From: Marinobacter vinifirmus
GTDB taxonomy: Bacteria > Pseudomonadota > Gammaproteobacteria > Pseudomonadales > Oleiphilaceae
Reading direction: 5' to 3'
Length of the DNA: 64,000 bases
Assembly (NCBI RefSeq): GCF_002258215.1
Contig: NZ_NEFY01000003.1
Span: forward strand, 1 to 64,000
Shown: positions 7,337 to 14,168 of the stretch, piece after piece
Layout: every line of letters begins with the position of its first letter
Numbering within the stretch: the stretch's first letter is position 1
Position numbers and translations under genes: made by a program
Notes under the pieces: model-generated
The model's input: only the letters and a program-made list of their open reading frames with translations
The model's database searches: none
What the model was told of the DNA's origin: nothing

Positions 7337-7585
7337 GTGACCAATCAAATTTATTCTGAAGTGACCGCGAGCATTTCAGAGCTCAAAAAAAATCCGATGG
7401 CGGCCGTGGATTCAGGAGAGGGGTTTCCGATCGCGGTTTTGAACAGGAATAAACCCGCTTTTTACTGCGTTCCCGCCGAAATCTACGAAGCCATGCTCGA
7501 CAGGCTGGACGACCAGGAGCTGGTGGCCATTGTGAAAGATCGAAGCGCAGAACCAAATATTCGAGTCGATCTGAATGAGCTTTAA
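7337..7585 (+). CDS. Phd/YefM-type (StbD-like) antitoxin, orphaned
   Basis: 82 residues from the GTG at 7337, chosen because GGAGG (7327-7331) is 5 bases upstream; a TTG at 7325 would overlap that site. The N-terminal ITASISELKKNPMAAV-like segment and the following 'G.PIAVLNRNKPAFYCVPAEIYEAML' pattern are typical of Phd/YefM/StbD DNA-binding antitoxins; the acidic C-terminus would bind the toxin. The toxin reading frame overlaps its 3' end but is truncated, so this is probably an orphan that can still act as a repressor. Confidence 0.8.
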   Translation: MTNQIYSEVTASISELKKNPMAAVDSGEGFPIAVLNRNKPAFYCVPAEIYEAMLDRLDDQELVAIVKDRSAEPNIRVDLNEL

Positions 7586-7694
7586 GTATTCGCTTGCATT
7601 CAAACCATCAGCTCTCAAGGAATGGAAGAAGCTCGCTCCGGCAATTCGAGATCAGTTTAAGAACTGCTATGGCAAGCCATTAAACGTGCCATGA
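7575..7694 (+). pseudogene. Truncated RelE/StbE-type toxin gene
   Basis: The ATG overlaps the antitoxin stop. The first about 30 residues (MSFKYSLAFKPSALKEWKKL...) match the start of RelE/StbE/ParE-fold ribosome-dependent toxins, which are about 85-95 residues long. At about 7662 the sequence switches to a copy of the 3' end of the MqsA-like gene (compare 8067 onward), and the frame stops after 39 residues. The catalytic C-terminal half is missing. Confidence 0.8.
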
Positions 7695-7730
7695 GGAAAT
7701 GATTAGAAAAACTTTCACATGTGAAAGAAA
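7662..7730 (+). repeat. Partial copy of the 3' end of the MqsA-like gene
   Basis: Resembles 8067-8134 (AACTGCTATGGCAAGCCATT is identical, with scattered substitutions and one single-base indel after it) and ends in palindrome copy 5. It shows that a second copy of the zinc-finger gene once stood here. Confidence 0.8.
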
Positions 7731-7775
7731 ATTCTGGAGAGGAAGCCTCCTGATGGAAAGCGCACTGATCGGTTA
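7708..7775 (+). repeat. 68-bp direct repeat, right copy
   Basis: Partner of 7146-7213; this copy leads into the intact 39-residue membrane peptide gene. Confidence 0.9.
7712..7727. repeat. Island palindrome copy 5
   Basis: CTTTCACATGTGAAAG, 25 bases upstream of the small membrane peptide start. Confidence 0.95.
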
Positions 7776-7872
7776 TCTGGCATTCACGACCGGCGTTTTG
7801 CTTGTCTGTGCTGGCATGTATGTCTGGGCGGATCCGCTGGAGCGGTGGATCCGCAAAAAGTTTCACATGTGA
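7753..7872 (+). CDS. 39-residue single-helix membrane peptide, function unknown
   Basis: ATG preceded by GAGGAAG (7739-7745). One transmembrane helix spans about residues 6-26 (GYLAFTTGVLLVCAGMYVW), followed by a basic tail (ERWIRKKFHM). The stop lies inside palindrome copy 6. It lies between palindromes 5 and 6 and directly precedes the zinc-finger gene. Size and topology would fit a small membrane toxin or a membrane-complex accessory protein; neither can be decided from the sequence. Confidence 0.6.
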   Translation: MESALIGYLAFTTGVLLVCAGMYVWADPLERWIRKKFHM

Positions 7873-7875
7873 AAG
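7860..7875. repeat. Island palindrome copy 6
   Basis: Core TTTCACATGTGAAA at 7861-7874 with G on both sides. It contains the stop codon of the preceding peptide and ends 5 bases before the next ATG. Confidence 0.95.
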
Positions 7876-7879
7876 TCCC

Positions 7880-8107
7880 ATGGATAAATCTGAACGCTCA
7901 CCCACCTGCTCACACTGCGGCTGTTCCGATCTGCATTTGGGCTCACAGGATGTGACCTACGAGGGGATAACCATCAACGACATCCGGGGATGGCACTGCC
8001 CATGTGGCAACGTGGTTTTTCTCGACACATCGGAACTAGCCAGGGCCAAAGCGGCTTACGAGGAAAAACTGCTATGGCAAGCCATTGAACGCTCCATGAG
8101 AAAATGA
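7880..8107 (+). CDS. MqsA/YgiT-type zinc-finger protein without HTH domain
   Basis: From the ATG at 7880 the product has 75 residues; the longer frame from 7802 runs through the palindrome and another gene and is rejected. CSHCG (about 11-15) and HCPCG (about 43-47) give the two CxxC/CxC pairs of the MqsA N-terminal zinc domain, separated by a short beta segment (VTYEGITINDIRGW). The C-terminal helix (ELARAKAAYEEKLL) corresponds to the end of the MqsA zinc domain. The HTH operator-binding half of MqsA is absent, and no MqsR-like toxin is adjacent. The ribosome binding site is weak. Confidence 0.7.
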   Translation: MDKSERSPTCSHCGCSDLHLGSQDVTYEGITINDIRGWHCPCGNVVFLDTSELARAKAAYEEKLLWQAIERSMRK

Positions 8108-8134
8108 GCAGAAAACTTTCACATGTGAAAGAAA
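8067..8134 (+). repeat. 3' end of the MqsA-like gene, partner of the repeat at 7662
   Basis: Intact counterpart of 7662-7730, running through the gene stop into palindrome copy 7. Confidence 0.8.
8116..8131. repeat. Island palindrome copy 7
   Basis: CTTTCACATGTGAAAG, 8 bases after the zinc-finger gene stop. It is the last copy seen; none was noticed elsewhere in the window. Confidence 0.95.
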
Positions 8135-8159
8135 TTTCCCGCCCCAACCTGCTCTTTCC

Positions 8160-8216
8160 GCCCAAATTGGACAATTCCAGAGGCCAGCGCTTTCCCGAAC
8201 TTCTGAAACAATAAAC
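8160..8216 (+). promoter_or_regulatory. Island upstream repeat, copy 3 (diverged)
   Basis: Shares CAATTCCAGA(G)GCCAGCG and the general layout with 3228-3286, but the 3' block is diverged. It lies upstream of the excisionase-like gene. Confidence 0.6.
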
Positions 8217-8249
8217 CCATCAAAGCAGACAGAAACATGGGTGTAAAAC

Positions 8250-8624
8250 ATGGCATCAGAAGTTCAGGAACTATCTCACGTGCTCAAAGAACTCGCAGAG
8301 ATCAAAACGTTGCTGTCAGTTGTCATCGAACAAAAGACTGGGGAGAAAGCGCCGTTACCTCCGGCTGACAAAGAGTTTCTCACAGTGGATGAGGCAGCGG
8401 CGTTCATCGGCGCTAAGAAATCATACATTTACCACCTGACCCACCAGAAGCTGATCCCGTTTTCCAAGCCAGGTGGCAATCGTGTTCTGATCAAAAAGTC
8501 AGATTTGCTGGACTGGGTTGAGGCCAACCGCATCAAGTCCCAGGGCGAGATCCAGAAAGAGGTAGCCGAACTGGTAGCCGGATCTCGCCGCCGCGCCGGG
8601 CGTGGTCGTCGCAGACTGTCCTAG
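8250..8624 (+). CDS. Excisionase-like HTH DNA-binding protein
   Basis: 124 residues. An N-terminal predicted coiled coil (about 1-30) precedes a MerR/Xis-type winged helix: FLTVDEAAAFIGAKKSYIYH at 45-64, then KLIPFSKPGGNRVLIKKSDL near 69-88. The C-terminal tail is very basic (SRRRAGRGRRRLS). It resembles HTH_17 excisionases that accompany integrases on conjugative and integrative elements. It is convergent with the integrase gene, and the 3' ends overlap by 4 bases, a usual arrangement for a directionality factor. It might also act as a transcriptional repressor at the adjacent repeat. Confidence 0.75.
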   Translation: MASEVQELSHVLKELAEIKTLLSVVIEQKTGEKAPLPPADKEFLTVDEAAAFIGAKKSYIYHLTHQKLIPFSKPGGNRVLIKKSDLLDWVEANRIKSQGEIQKEVAELVAGSRRRAGRGRRRLS

Positions 8625-9853
8625 TCTGCGACTTCCAACGGGTGACCGCAGTGGGGGCAGGAATTCGTGGTTTCGGGCTCGTCTTCCTCAGACAGAATCC
8701 TTGGCACTGAAAAACGCATGGTTCTGGTGCGATCCTCATCCAGAATATCCGAATAGATCTCCGTGGTTCTGAGCTCGGAATGGCCAAGCAGTCGTGAAAC
8801 CTGATAAATGCTCACCCCTCGGCTGAGCAATGCAACGGCAAAACTATGTCTGCCAGCATGGAAGGTGACGTGTTTTTCCACTCCTGCCCGGAGTGCCCAC
8901 TGGAGCAGGGCCACGTTGGTATACGAGCTGTATTTCAACCCTTTGAAGACCCGATCCTCCGGATCCCCTCGATTTTCCAGCTCGATCAATTCCACTGCAT
9001 CATCAGACAGATCGAGGTAGAGAAGGGATTTGCCGCTGGCAGAGTTTTTGATTTTCTGCTGCTCAAAAATTATGCGGTAATGATCCTCACCAAACTTCTC
9101 AATTTCTTTCCATTTCAGCTTCTGGATGTCGCTCCAACGCAGGCCGGTCTGGCAACTGAATAGAAAGGCCCGCTTCAGAACTGGATACCGGCATTCCGCG
9201 TCGGCCATGCGCTTCATCTCAGAAACGGTCAGATAGACGCGCTTAGTATTGTCGGCTTTGACGCTACCAACCTTCTGGGCTGGGTTCTGTCTGATAATTC
9301 CCTCGGCATATGCCTCGTTGAGCGCACTGCGAATCTTTCCGAAATAAGCAGCAACTGAATTCTGGGAGAGCTTGGTCTGGGATTTGGTGACGGACTCGCT
9401 CAGGAGATACTGCTTGAATCCTTCCAGAAACTCGCCGTCAACTTCATCAAACGTGAGCTCTGCTTTGCCATGATAACGTCGAAGGTGCTTGCCTGCTGAC
9501 ACCCAGTTGGCGTGATTCGACACGCTACCAGATTCCTTCTTCTCGGTTATCCGATCATAGAAATCAAAAAAGCTGGAAGCTGTTTTGATCCTGTCCTCCA
9601 GCTGAAACTTGTTTCCATGCGCTTCTACCTGCCGGGCAGCACGAGCCGCCTCAGCCTGGCGCATCATTTCCTTGTTGTGTTGTCTTTCAGCCTGATTTTT
9701 GGGCTTGTGGTACACGTACAGATCAAGAGGTTCGTAATGCCGCTTGATCCGGGTTTTTCCATCCTCGCCCTTATCCGAACCGTAGTAGTAGGCCAAACGA
9801 AGGCGCTGCATCCCCTGACTGTTGGGGCTCCGCTTGTTGATCTTGATATTCAC
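8621..9853 (-). CDS. int: Tyrosine recombinase (integrase) with C-terminal zinc ribbon
   Basis: 410 residues from the GTG at 9853, chosen because GGAG is 6 bases upstream; a TTG at 9865 is the alternative. An arm-binding N-terminal domain is followed by a SAM-like core-binding domain (about 90-200) and a catalytic domain with R239 (TGLRWSD), H332-x-x-R335 (HAGRHSFA), H358 (GHSEL) and Y367 (EIYSDI). The sequence style resembles integrases of Bacteroidetes elements. CPHCGH near the C-terminus looks like half of a zinc ribbon and is unusual. It lies next to the mnmE 3' end and points away from it. It presumably integrates and excises this island. Confidence 0.9.
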   Translation of the reverse strand: MNIKINKRSPNSQGMQRLRLAYYYGSDKGEDGKTRIKRHYEPLDLYVYHKPKNQAERQHNKEMMRQAEAARAARQVEAHGNKFQLEDRIKTASSFFDFYDRITEKKESGSVSNHANWVSAGKHLRRYHGKAELTFDEVDGEFLEGFKQYLLSESVTKSQTKLSQNSVAAYFGKIRSALNEAYAEGIIRQNPAQKVGSVKADNTKRVYLTVSEMKRMADAECRYPVLKRAFLFSCQTGLRWSDIQKLKWKEIEKFGEDHYRIIFEQQKIKNSASGKSLLYLDLSDDAVELIELENRGDPEDRVFKGLKYSSYTNVALLQWALRAGVEKHVTFHAGRHSFAVALLSRGVSIYQVSRLLGHSELRTTEIYSDILDEDRTRTMRFSVPRILSEEDEPETTNSCPHCGHPLEVAD

Positions 9854-9865
9854 GACCGTCTCCAA

Positions 9866-10059
9866 GAATTTTGATCCCGTTGATCCATTATCTTATCCAT
9901 GGATCAAATAGGGCACAATTTCTGTTGAAACGATCAAAAATGCTTCCTAGCTTTTCGAAGATTAATCTGTGGAAAGAATCTTAATTAAGATATAAAACAA
10001 CAAGATATGTTTTATATGGTTCAATAGGTTTTGAAGGTTTTTTATCCACAAAACACGCT
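9866..10059. other. Probable recombinase binding region of the attachment site
   Basis: AT-rich segment between int and mnmE. It holds an inverted repeat TTGATCCAT (9880-9888) / ATGGATCAA (9899-9907), plus further GATC-type copies TTTGATCC (9870-9877) and CGATCAAA (9931-9938). Repeats of this kind beside an integrase suggest arm-type or Xis sites. No gene seen here. Confidence 0.5.
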
Positions 10060-10077
10060 TCATTTCCCGATGCAGAA
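10060..10077 (-). other. Putative attachment core at the mnmE 3' end
   Basis: On the minus strand TTCTGCATCGGGAAATGA, encoding FCIGK-stop of MnmE. The equivalent 18-bp segment is the attB of SGI1-type islands in other gammaproteobacteria. The integrase gene begins about 200 bases away. The second copy expected at the other island end was not found between 1 and 8.6 kb, so it would lie left of the window. Confidence 0.55.
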
Positions 10078-11436
10078 GCTGCTGAAAATCTTACCCAAAA
10101 GCTCATCCGGCGTCAGATGCCCGGTGATTTCCCCCAGGGCATCCTGGGCCGCATGCAGGTCTTCCGCCAGTAATTCACCGGCGCCGTAACCTTCGAGTTG
10201 AGTCTGGCCCTGGAGCAAGGAATCCCGCGCCCGCTCGAGCGCATCCAGGTGCCGGCGCCGGGCTAGAAAGCCGCCTTCGGTGGTACTGGCAAAGCCAATG
10301 CACTGTTTCAGGTGATCCCGAAGTACTTCAAGGCCTTCCGCGACCTTGGCGGCAAGCCGGATAACCGGGGCGGTTTGATGCGGCTCTGCAGTGATACCTA
10401 CCGCTTCACCGGACAAATCCACCTTGTTACGGATAACGGTGACCGGTGCGCTGGCGGGCAGCTGGTCGATAAAGTCCGGCCAGATTTCATGGGGTTCGGT
10501 TTTGTCGGTGGTGGTGGCATCCACCATCAGCAGAATACGGTCGGCCTGGCGGATTTCCTCCCAGGCCCGGGCAATGCCGATGCGTTCCACTTCATCCGGG
10601 CTGTCCCGCAGGCCGGCCGTGTCGATGATATGCAGCGGCATGCCATCAATGTGGATATGTTCCCGCAACACATCCCGGGTAGTGCCTTCGATAGCGGTCA
10701 CAATCGCCGCTTCCCTGCCCGCAAGGGCATTGAGCAGGCTGGATTTTCCGGCATTGGGCCGGCCGGCGATCACCACTTTCATGCCGTCCCGCAAGATAGT
10801 GCCTTGCTGGGCTTCGCCCAGGATCTGCTCTACCTGTTCCAGCAGGTTCTGAAGGTCGGTTGCCACCTTGCCATCCGCCAGGAAGTCGATCTCCTCTTCC
10901 GGAAAATCGATGGCCGCTTCCACGTAAATGCGCAGATGGGTGATGGCCTCCACCAGGTTATCCACACGCTTGGAGAATACCCCTTGCATGGAACGGACGG
11001 CGCAACGGGCGGCCTGTTCCGAGCTGCTTTCGATCAGATCGGCAATAGCTTCGGCCTGGGCCAGGTCCAGCTTGTCATTCAGGAAGGCTCTTTCGGAGAA
11101 TTCACCTGGGCGGGCCAGCCGGGCACCCAGGCTACAGACTTCCCGCAACAGGATATCCAGGATCACGGTACCGCCGTGGCCCTGTAGTTCGAATACATCC
11201 TCGCCGGTAAAGGAGTTCGGATTGGGGAAGTACAGGCCGATGCCTTCATCGATCAGTTCACCCTGTTGGTCCCGGAACGGACCATAATGGGCATATCGGG
11301 GTCTGGGCTCGAAGCCCAGCATGGCGCGGGCTATAGTCATGGCTTTCGGGCCGGACACCCGAACAATACCTACACCGGCCTGGCCCGGAGCAGTGGCAAT
11401 GGCGGCGATGGTGTCTGTAGCTGGCTGCATCTTCAT
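10060..11436 (-). CDS. mnmE: tRNA uridine-5-carboxymethylaminomethyl GTPase MnmE
   Basis: GTPase that, with MnmG, modifies the wobble uridine of certain tRNAs. The start at 11436 ([18 protein letters not shown]) is chosen because the longer frame from 11469 would cross the yidC terminator; 458 residues is the normal length. It shows an N-terminal folate-binding fold, a central G domain with GRPNAGKSS and DTAGLRD, and the invariant C-terminal FCIGK carrying the catalytic cysteine. It is downstream of yidC in the usual order. Confidence 0.96.
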   Translation of the reverse strand: MKMQPATDTIAAIATAPGQAGVGIVRVSGPKAMTIARAMLGFEPRPRYAHYGPFRDQQGELIDEGIGLYFPNPNSFTGEDVFELQGHGGTVILDILLREVCSLGARLARPGEFSERAFLNDKLDLAQAEAIADLIESSSEQAARCAVRSMQGVFSKRVDNLVEAITHLRIYVEAAIDFPEEEIDFLADGKVATDLQNLLEQVEQILGEAQQGTILRDGMKVVIAGRPNAGKSSLLNALAGREAAIVTAIEGTTRDVLREHIHIDGMPLHIIDTAGLRDSPDEVERIGIARAWEEIRQADRILLMVDATTTDKTEPHEIWPDFIDQLPASAPVTVIRNKVDLSGEAVGITAEPHQTAPVIRLAAKVAEGLEVLRDHLKQCIGFASTTEGGFLARRRHLDALERARDSLLQGQTQLEGYGAGELLAEDLHAAQDALGEITGHLTPDELLGKIFSSFCIGK

Positions 11437-11450
11437 TTTCCCGGGATAGA

Positions 11451-11479
11451 AAAAACAAAGGCTCCCCAAGGGAGCCTTT
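11451..11479 (-). terminator. Rho-independent terminator downstream of yidC
   Basis: On the minus strand AAAGGCTCCC, loop TTG, GGGAGCCTTT, then G followed by six T. It lies between yidC and mnmE. Confidence 0.85.
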
Positions 11480-11502
11480 GTCAGGTCAGAAGGACTGTTA
11501 AA

Positions 11503-13206
11503 TCAGTACTTCTTGCCTGCAGTTTCCGCTTCGATCTTGCGGGTAATGTACCACTGCTGGGAGATCGAAAGAATGTTGTTCACCAGCCAGTACAGTACCA
11601 GGCCTGCCGGGAACCACAGGAAGAACACAGTAAAGATCAGCGGCATCAGCTTCATGATCTTGGCCTGCATGGGATCCGGCGGTGTCGGGTTCAGGCTCAT
11701 CTGAATGAACATACTGGCACCCATCAGGATCGGCAGGATGAAGTACGGGTCCATCTGGGACAGATCCTGGATCCACAGCATGAACGGCGCGTGGCGCAGC
11801 TGCACACTTTCAAACAGTACCCAGTACAGGGAAATGAACACCGGCATCTGAACCAGGATCGGCAGACAGCCACCCAGCGGATTGATTTTTTCCCGCTTGT
11901 ACAGGGCCATCATTTCCTGGGACATGCGCTGGCGGTCGTCGCCATAGAGTTCCTTCAGGCGGGTCAGCTGCGGAGCGACCGCACGCATCTTGGCCATGGA
12001 CTTGTAACTGGTGGCAGACAGGTGGAAGAACACCGCCTTTACCAGAACCGTCAGCAGGATAATGGCCACACCCCAGTTACCCACCAGGCCATAGAACCAT
12101 TCCAGGATGATGAACAGCGGCAGCGAGATGAAGAACAACCAGCCGAAATCAACGGTGCGGTCCAGGTTGGGTGCCAGGGCTTCCAGGCGATCAATGATCT
12201 TCGGGCCCACGTAGGCGGTTGCGCCAATTTCCGCGGTATCACCGGCAGCCACCGTGGTGGCGGGGTAAACAAAGCCCATCACGTGCAACTGATCCCGACG
12301 GGTACTCTGGAACTGGGCTGTCTGATCACGGTCAGGAACCCAGGCGGTCAGGAAGTAGTGCTGCAGAAACGCCAGCCAGCCGTTGGTAACAGACTGGTTG
12401 ATGCGGTTTTCGGATAGATCATCAAAGTCGTATTTTTCGTAGGGGTCTTCCGGCGTACTGACCACCATACCCAGATAGGCCTTGATACCCATGCTGGCCT
12501 GGGAAGTGGGGTCCGGAGCCTGGTCACGAACGATTTTGCCGGTAAAGTTGCCCTGCCAGTCGGATTCCGAGTTGTTGCTGATCAGGTAACGGACACCGAT
12601 TTCGTAGCTGTCCCGGGCCAGTTGGTAACGCTTGGTGATAGCCACGCCCTGATCGGTGGTGAAGGTCAGGTCGATGTTGAGTTCGTCCTGGCCTTCAGAT
12701 AATTCGAACTCGCTGCTTTCAGTGTTGAATACCGGCGCCTGGGAGGCGTTACGGCCATCCGGGCCATCACGGCCGATCAGTCCGCTTTCCAGCAGGTAGG
12801 TACGGGTCTGGGTGCTGGTCAGCAGTTTCAGGGGTTGTTCGCTGTTGAGGGATTCGTCGTACTGGAGCAGTGAACTTTCCACCACGTTGCCGCCAATACG
12901 GTCAATCTTCAGCTGGAAAACGTCGGTGGTTACGGTGATGTAGCGGTTGCTGACTGAACCTTCCGAAGCTGCAGACGTTGACGACAGGCTACCGGTTTCC
13001 GGTGTGGCGAATTCATCGTTGCCTGATGCTGTCGATCCGGACTCCGGCAACACCATATCGTCTGCCATTGCGTTGCCGTTAACGGAGGACTCAGCCTCTA
13101 CCACCTGGGTAGTTTGCGGCTGGTTATAATCTTCGTTCCAGGCTAGCACCATCAGGTAACTGACAATCGCAAGACCGGCAAACAAAACGATGCGTTGAAT
13201 ATCCAT
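11503..13206 (-). CDS. yidC: Membrane protein insertase YidC
   Basis: 567 residues, the usual size for the gammaproteobacterial long form. N-terminal transmembrane anchor (MDIQRIVLFAGLAIVSYLMVL), a variable acidic linker (about 25-85), a large periplasmic beta domain, and the conserved five-helix insertase core at the C-terminus (from about 350; GGCLPILVQMPVFISLYWVL near 440). It inserts proteins into the inner membrane alone or with Sec. It follows yidD with a 4-base gap. Confidence 0.97.
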   Translation of the reverse strand: MDIQRIVLFAGLAIVSYLMVLAWNEDYNQPQTTQVVEAESSVNGNAMADDMVLPESGSTASGNDEFATPETGSLSSTSAASEGSVSNRYITVTTDVFQLKIDRIGGNVVESSLLQYDESLNSEQPLKLLTSTQTRTYLLESGLIGRDGPDGRNASQAPVFNTESSEFELSEGQDELNIDLTFTTDQGVAITKRYQLARDSYEIGVRYLISNNSESDWQGNFTGKIVRDQAPDPTSQASMGIKAYLGMVVSTPEDPYEKYDFDDLSENRINQSVTNGWLAFLQHYFLTAWVPDRDQTAQFQSTRRDQLHVMGFVYPATTVAAGDTAEIGATAYVGPKIIDRLEALAPNLDRTVDFGWLFFISLPLFIILEWFYGLVGNWGVAIILLTVLVKAVFFHLSATSYKSMAKMRAVAPQLTRLKELYGDDRQRMSQEMMALYKREKINPLGGCLPILVQMPVFISLYWVLFESVQLRHAPFMLWIQDLSQMDPYFILPILMGASMFIQMSLNPTPPDPMQAKIMKLMPLIFTVFFLWFPAGLVLYWLVNNILSISQQWYITRKIEAETAGKKY

Positions 13207-13210
13207 AAAC

Positions 13211-13495
13211 TTAGGGTCTGGTCTGAGTAGTGGTGTGAGTGGATTCAGTCAGGTTGCCGGTTGGCTCTGGAGCAACGTGCCCGGTTCCCGGTACAGGATC
13301 ATAACCGCCTTCGGCCCAGGGATGACATCTGAGTAGACGCGCACCTGCCAGGTAACTGCCTTTGAGAGCGCCATGATGCTGAATGGCTTCGACAGCGTAT
13401 TGTGAACAGGTAGGGTAGTGCCGGCAATGGCTTGCCATCATTGGAGAGATGGCATATTGGTAGAACCGGATGGGTAAAAGCAGTAATTGGCGCAT
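13211..13495 (-). CDS. yidD: Membrane protein insertion efficiency factor YidD
   Basis: 94 residues. An N-terminal amphipathic helix ([17 protein letters not shown]) is followed by the family signature with C-x-PTCSQYA and the G.RL.RCHPW..GG.DPVP block. The rnpA stop and this ATG share one base (TGATG), so translation is probably coupled. The C-terminal 20 residues are Thr-rich and not conserved. Confidence 0.95.
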   Translation of the reverse strand: MRQLLLLPIRFYQYAISPMMASHCRHYPTCSQYAVEAIQHHGALKGSYLAGARLLRCHPWAEGGYDPVPGTGHVAPEPTGNLTESTHTTTQTRP

Positions 13496-13917
13496 CAATC
13501 TGTACCTCGGGACGTCGCGTCTGGGCCCTCAGACGTTGATTTTCGGTACGTTTTTTCGAGTTGCTTGTTGAACTGCTTTTTCACTCTGCGCCAGATATCG
13601 TCCAAAGCGGAATGCACCGCTGGATTTTCCAGCTGGGCAAGGCCTTGTCTGCCAAGAACAATGATGTCCAGGGCGGGTAAATCCTGCTGATTTCTGAAGG
13701 TTTCCCGTACCTGGCGTTTGATCCGGTTTCTCTGGACCGCCAGTTTCAGGTTTTTCTTCGAGAAAATCAGTCCGACCCTGGCGTGCCCCAGATTATTGGG
13801 AGCAGCCAGGATCAGAAAATTCCTGTGCGGAACTTTCAGCTGTACGCCATCGAAGACCTTGCTGTAGTCCGAAGGTTTCAACAGTCGATGAGACTTCGGA
13901 AACGTCAAAGCCTTCAT
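13495..13917 (-). CDS. rnpA: Ribonuclease P protein component
   Basis: 140 residues. It carries the RNase P protein signature [10 protein letters not shown] near residue 62 and the N-terminal [11 protein letters not shown] segment. It assists RNase P RNA in maturing tRNA 5' ends. It lies 15 bases after rpmH, as in most bacteria; the C-terminal tail is longer than in E. coli. Confidence 0.97.
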   Translation of the reverse strand: MKALTFPKSHRLLKPSDYSKVFDGVQLKVPHRNFLILAAPNNLGHARVGLIFSKKNLKLAVQRNRIKRQVRETFRNQQDLPALDIIVLGRQGLAQLENPAVHSALDDIWRRVKKQFNKQLEKTYRKSTSEGPDATSRGTD

Positions 13918-13932
13918 GAGGCGAGCGTAAAG

Positions 13933-14067
13933 TTACGCAGACAGACGTGCGCGGCCTTTGGCACGACGACGGGAAATTACCTTACGGCCGTTCGCAGTCG
14001 CCATACGGGCACGGAAACCGTGAACACGCTTGCGCTTCAGGACGCTTGGCTGGAATGTTCTTTTCAT
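13933..14067 (-). CDS. rpmH: 50S ribosomal protein L34
   Basis: 44 residues from [14 protein letters not shown]; the longer upstream frame is ignored because the family invariably starts here. Highly basic, with the typical [15 protein letters not shown]...RR.KGR.RLSA body. First gene of the rpmH-rnpA-yidD-yidC cluster leading away from the origin. Confidence 0.98.
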   Translation of the reverse strand: MKRTFQPSVLKRKRVHGFRARMATANGRKVISRRRAKGRARLSA

Positions 14068-14139
14068 GGTGATGATCTCACAAATCGTCAATGGACATTG
14101 GTAACTGGCTGGAAAATAGACAGCCAAAACAGGAGCGGC

Positions 14140-14168
14140 ATTCTAGTCAAATCCTGAGACAAGTTCAA
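14140..14168 (-). promoter_or_regulatory. Sigma-70 promoter for rpmH
   Basis: On the minus strand TTGAAC (14163-14168), a 17-base spacer, and TAGAAT (14140-14145), about 72 bases upstream of the rpmH start. Confidence 0.7.

Noticed and set aside
7802-7879. Upstream extension of the MqsA-like protein
   Set aside because: It would run through the membrane peptide gene and palindrome copy 6, and the extra residues do not match the family; the domain begins just after the ATG at 7880.
3691-8131. CRISPR array
   Set aside because: The repeated unit is a 14-16 bp perfect palindrome with spacing from about 130 bases to 2 kb and genes in between; no regular spacers or cas genes.
3691-8131. Canonical parS sites
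   Set aside because: Arms are similar to the general parS consensus, but the central AT adds two bases and the copies differ from the true sites seen in recF; kept only as a hypothesis.
1-8600. Left attachment site of the island
   Set aside because: No second copy of the TTCTGCATCGGG core was found by eye in this range.
11437-11469. N-terminal extension of MnmE
   Set aside because: It would overlap the yidC terminator hairpin, and family members begin at the [10 protein letters not shown] region.
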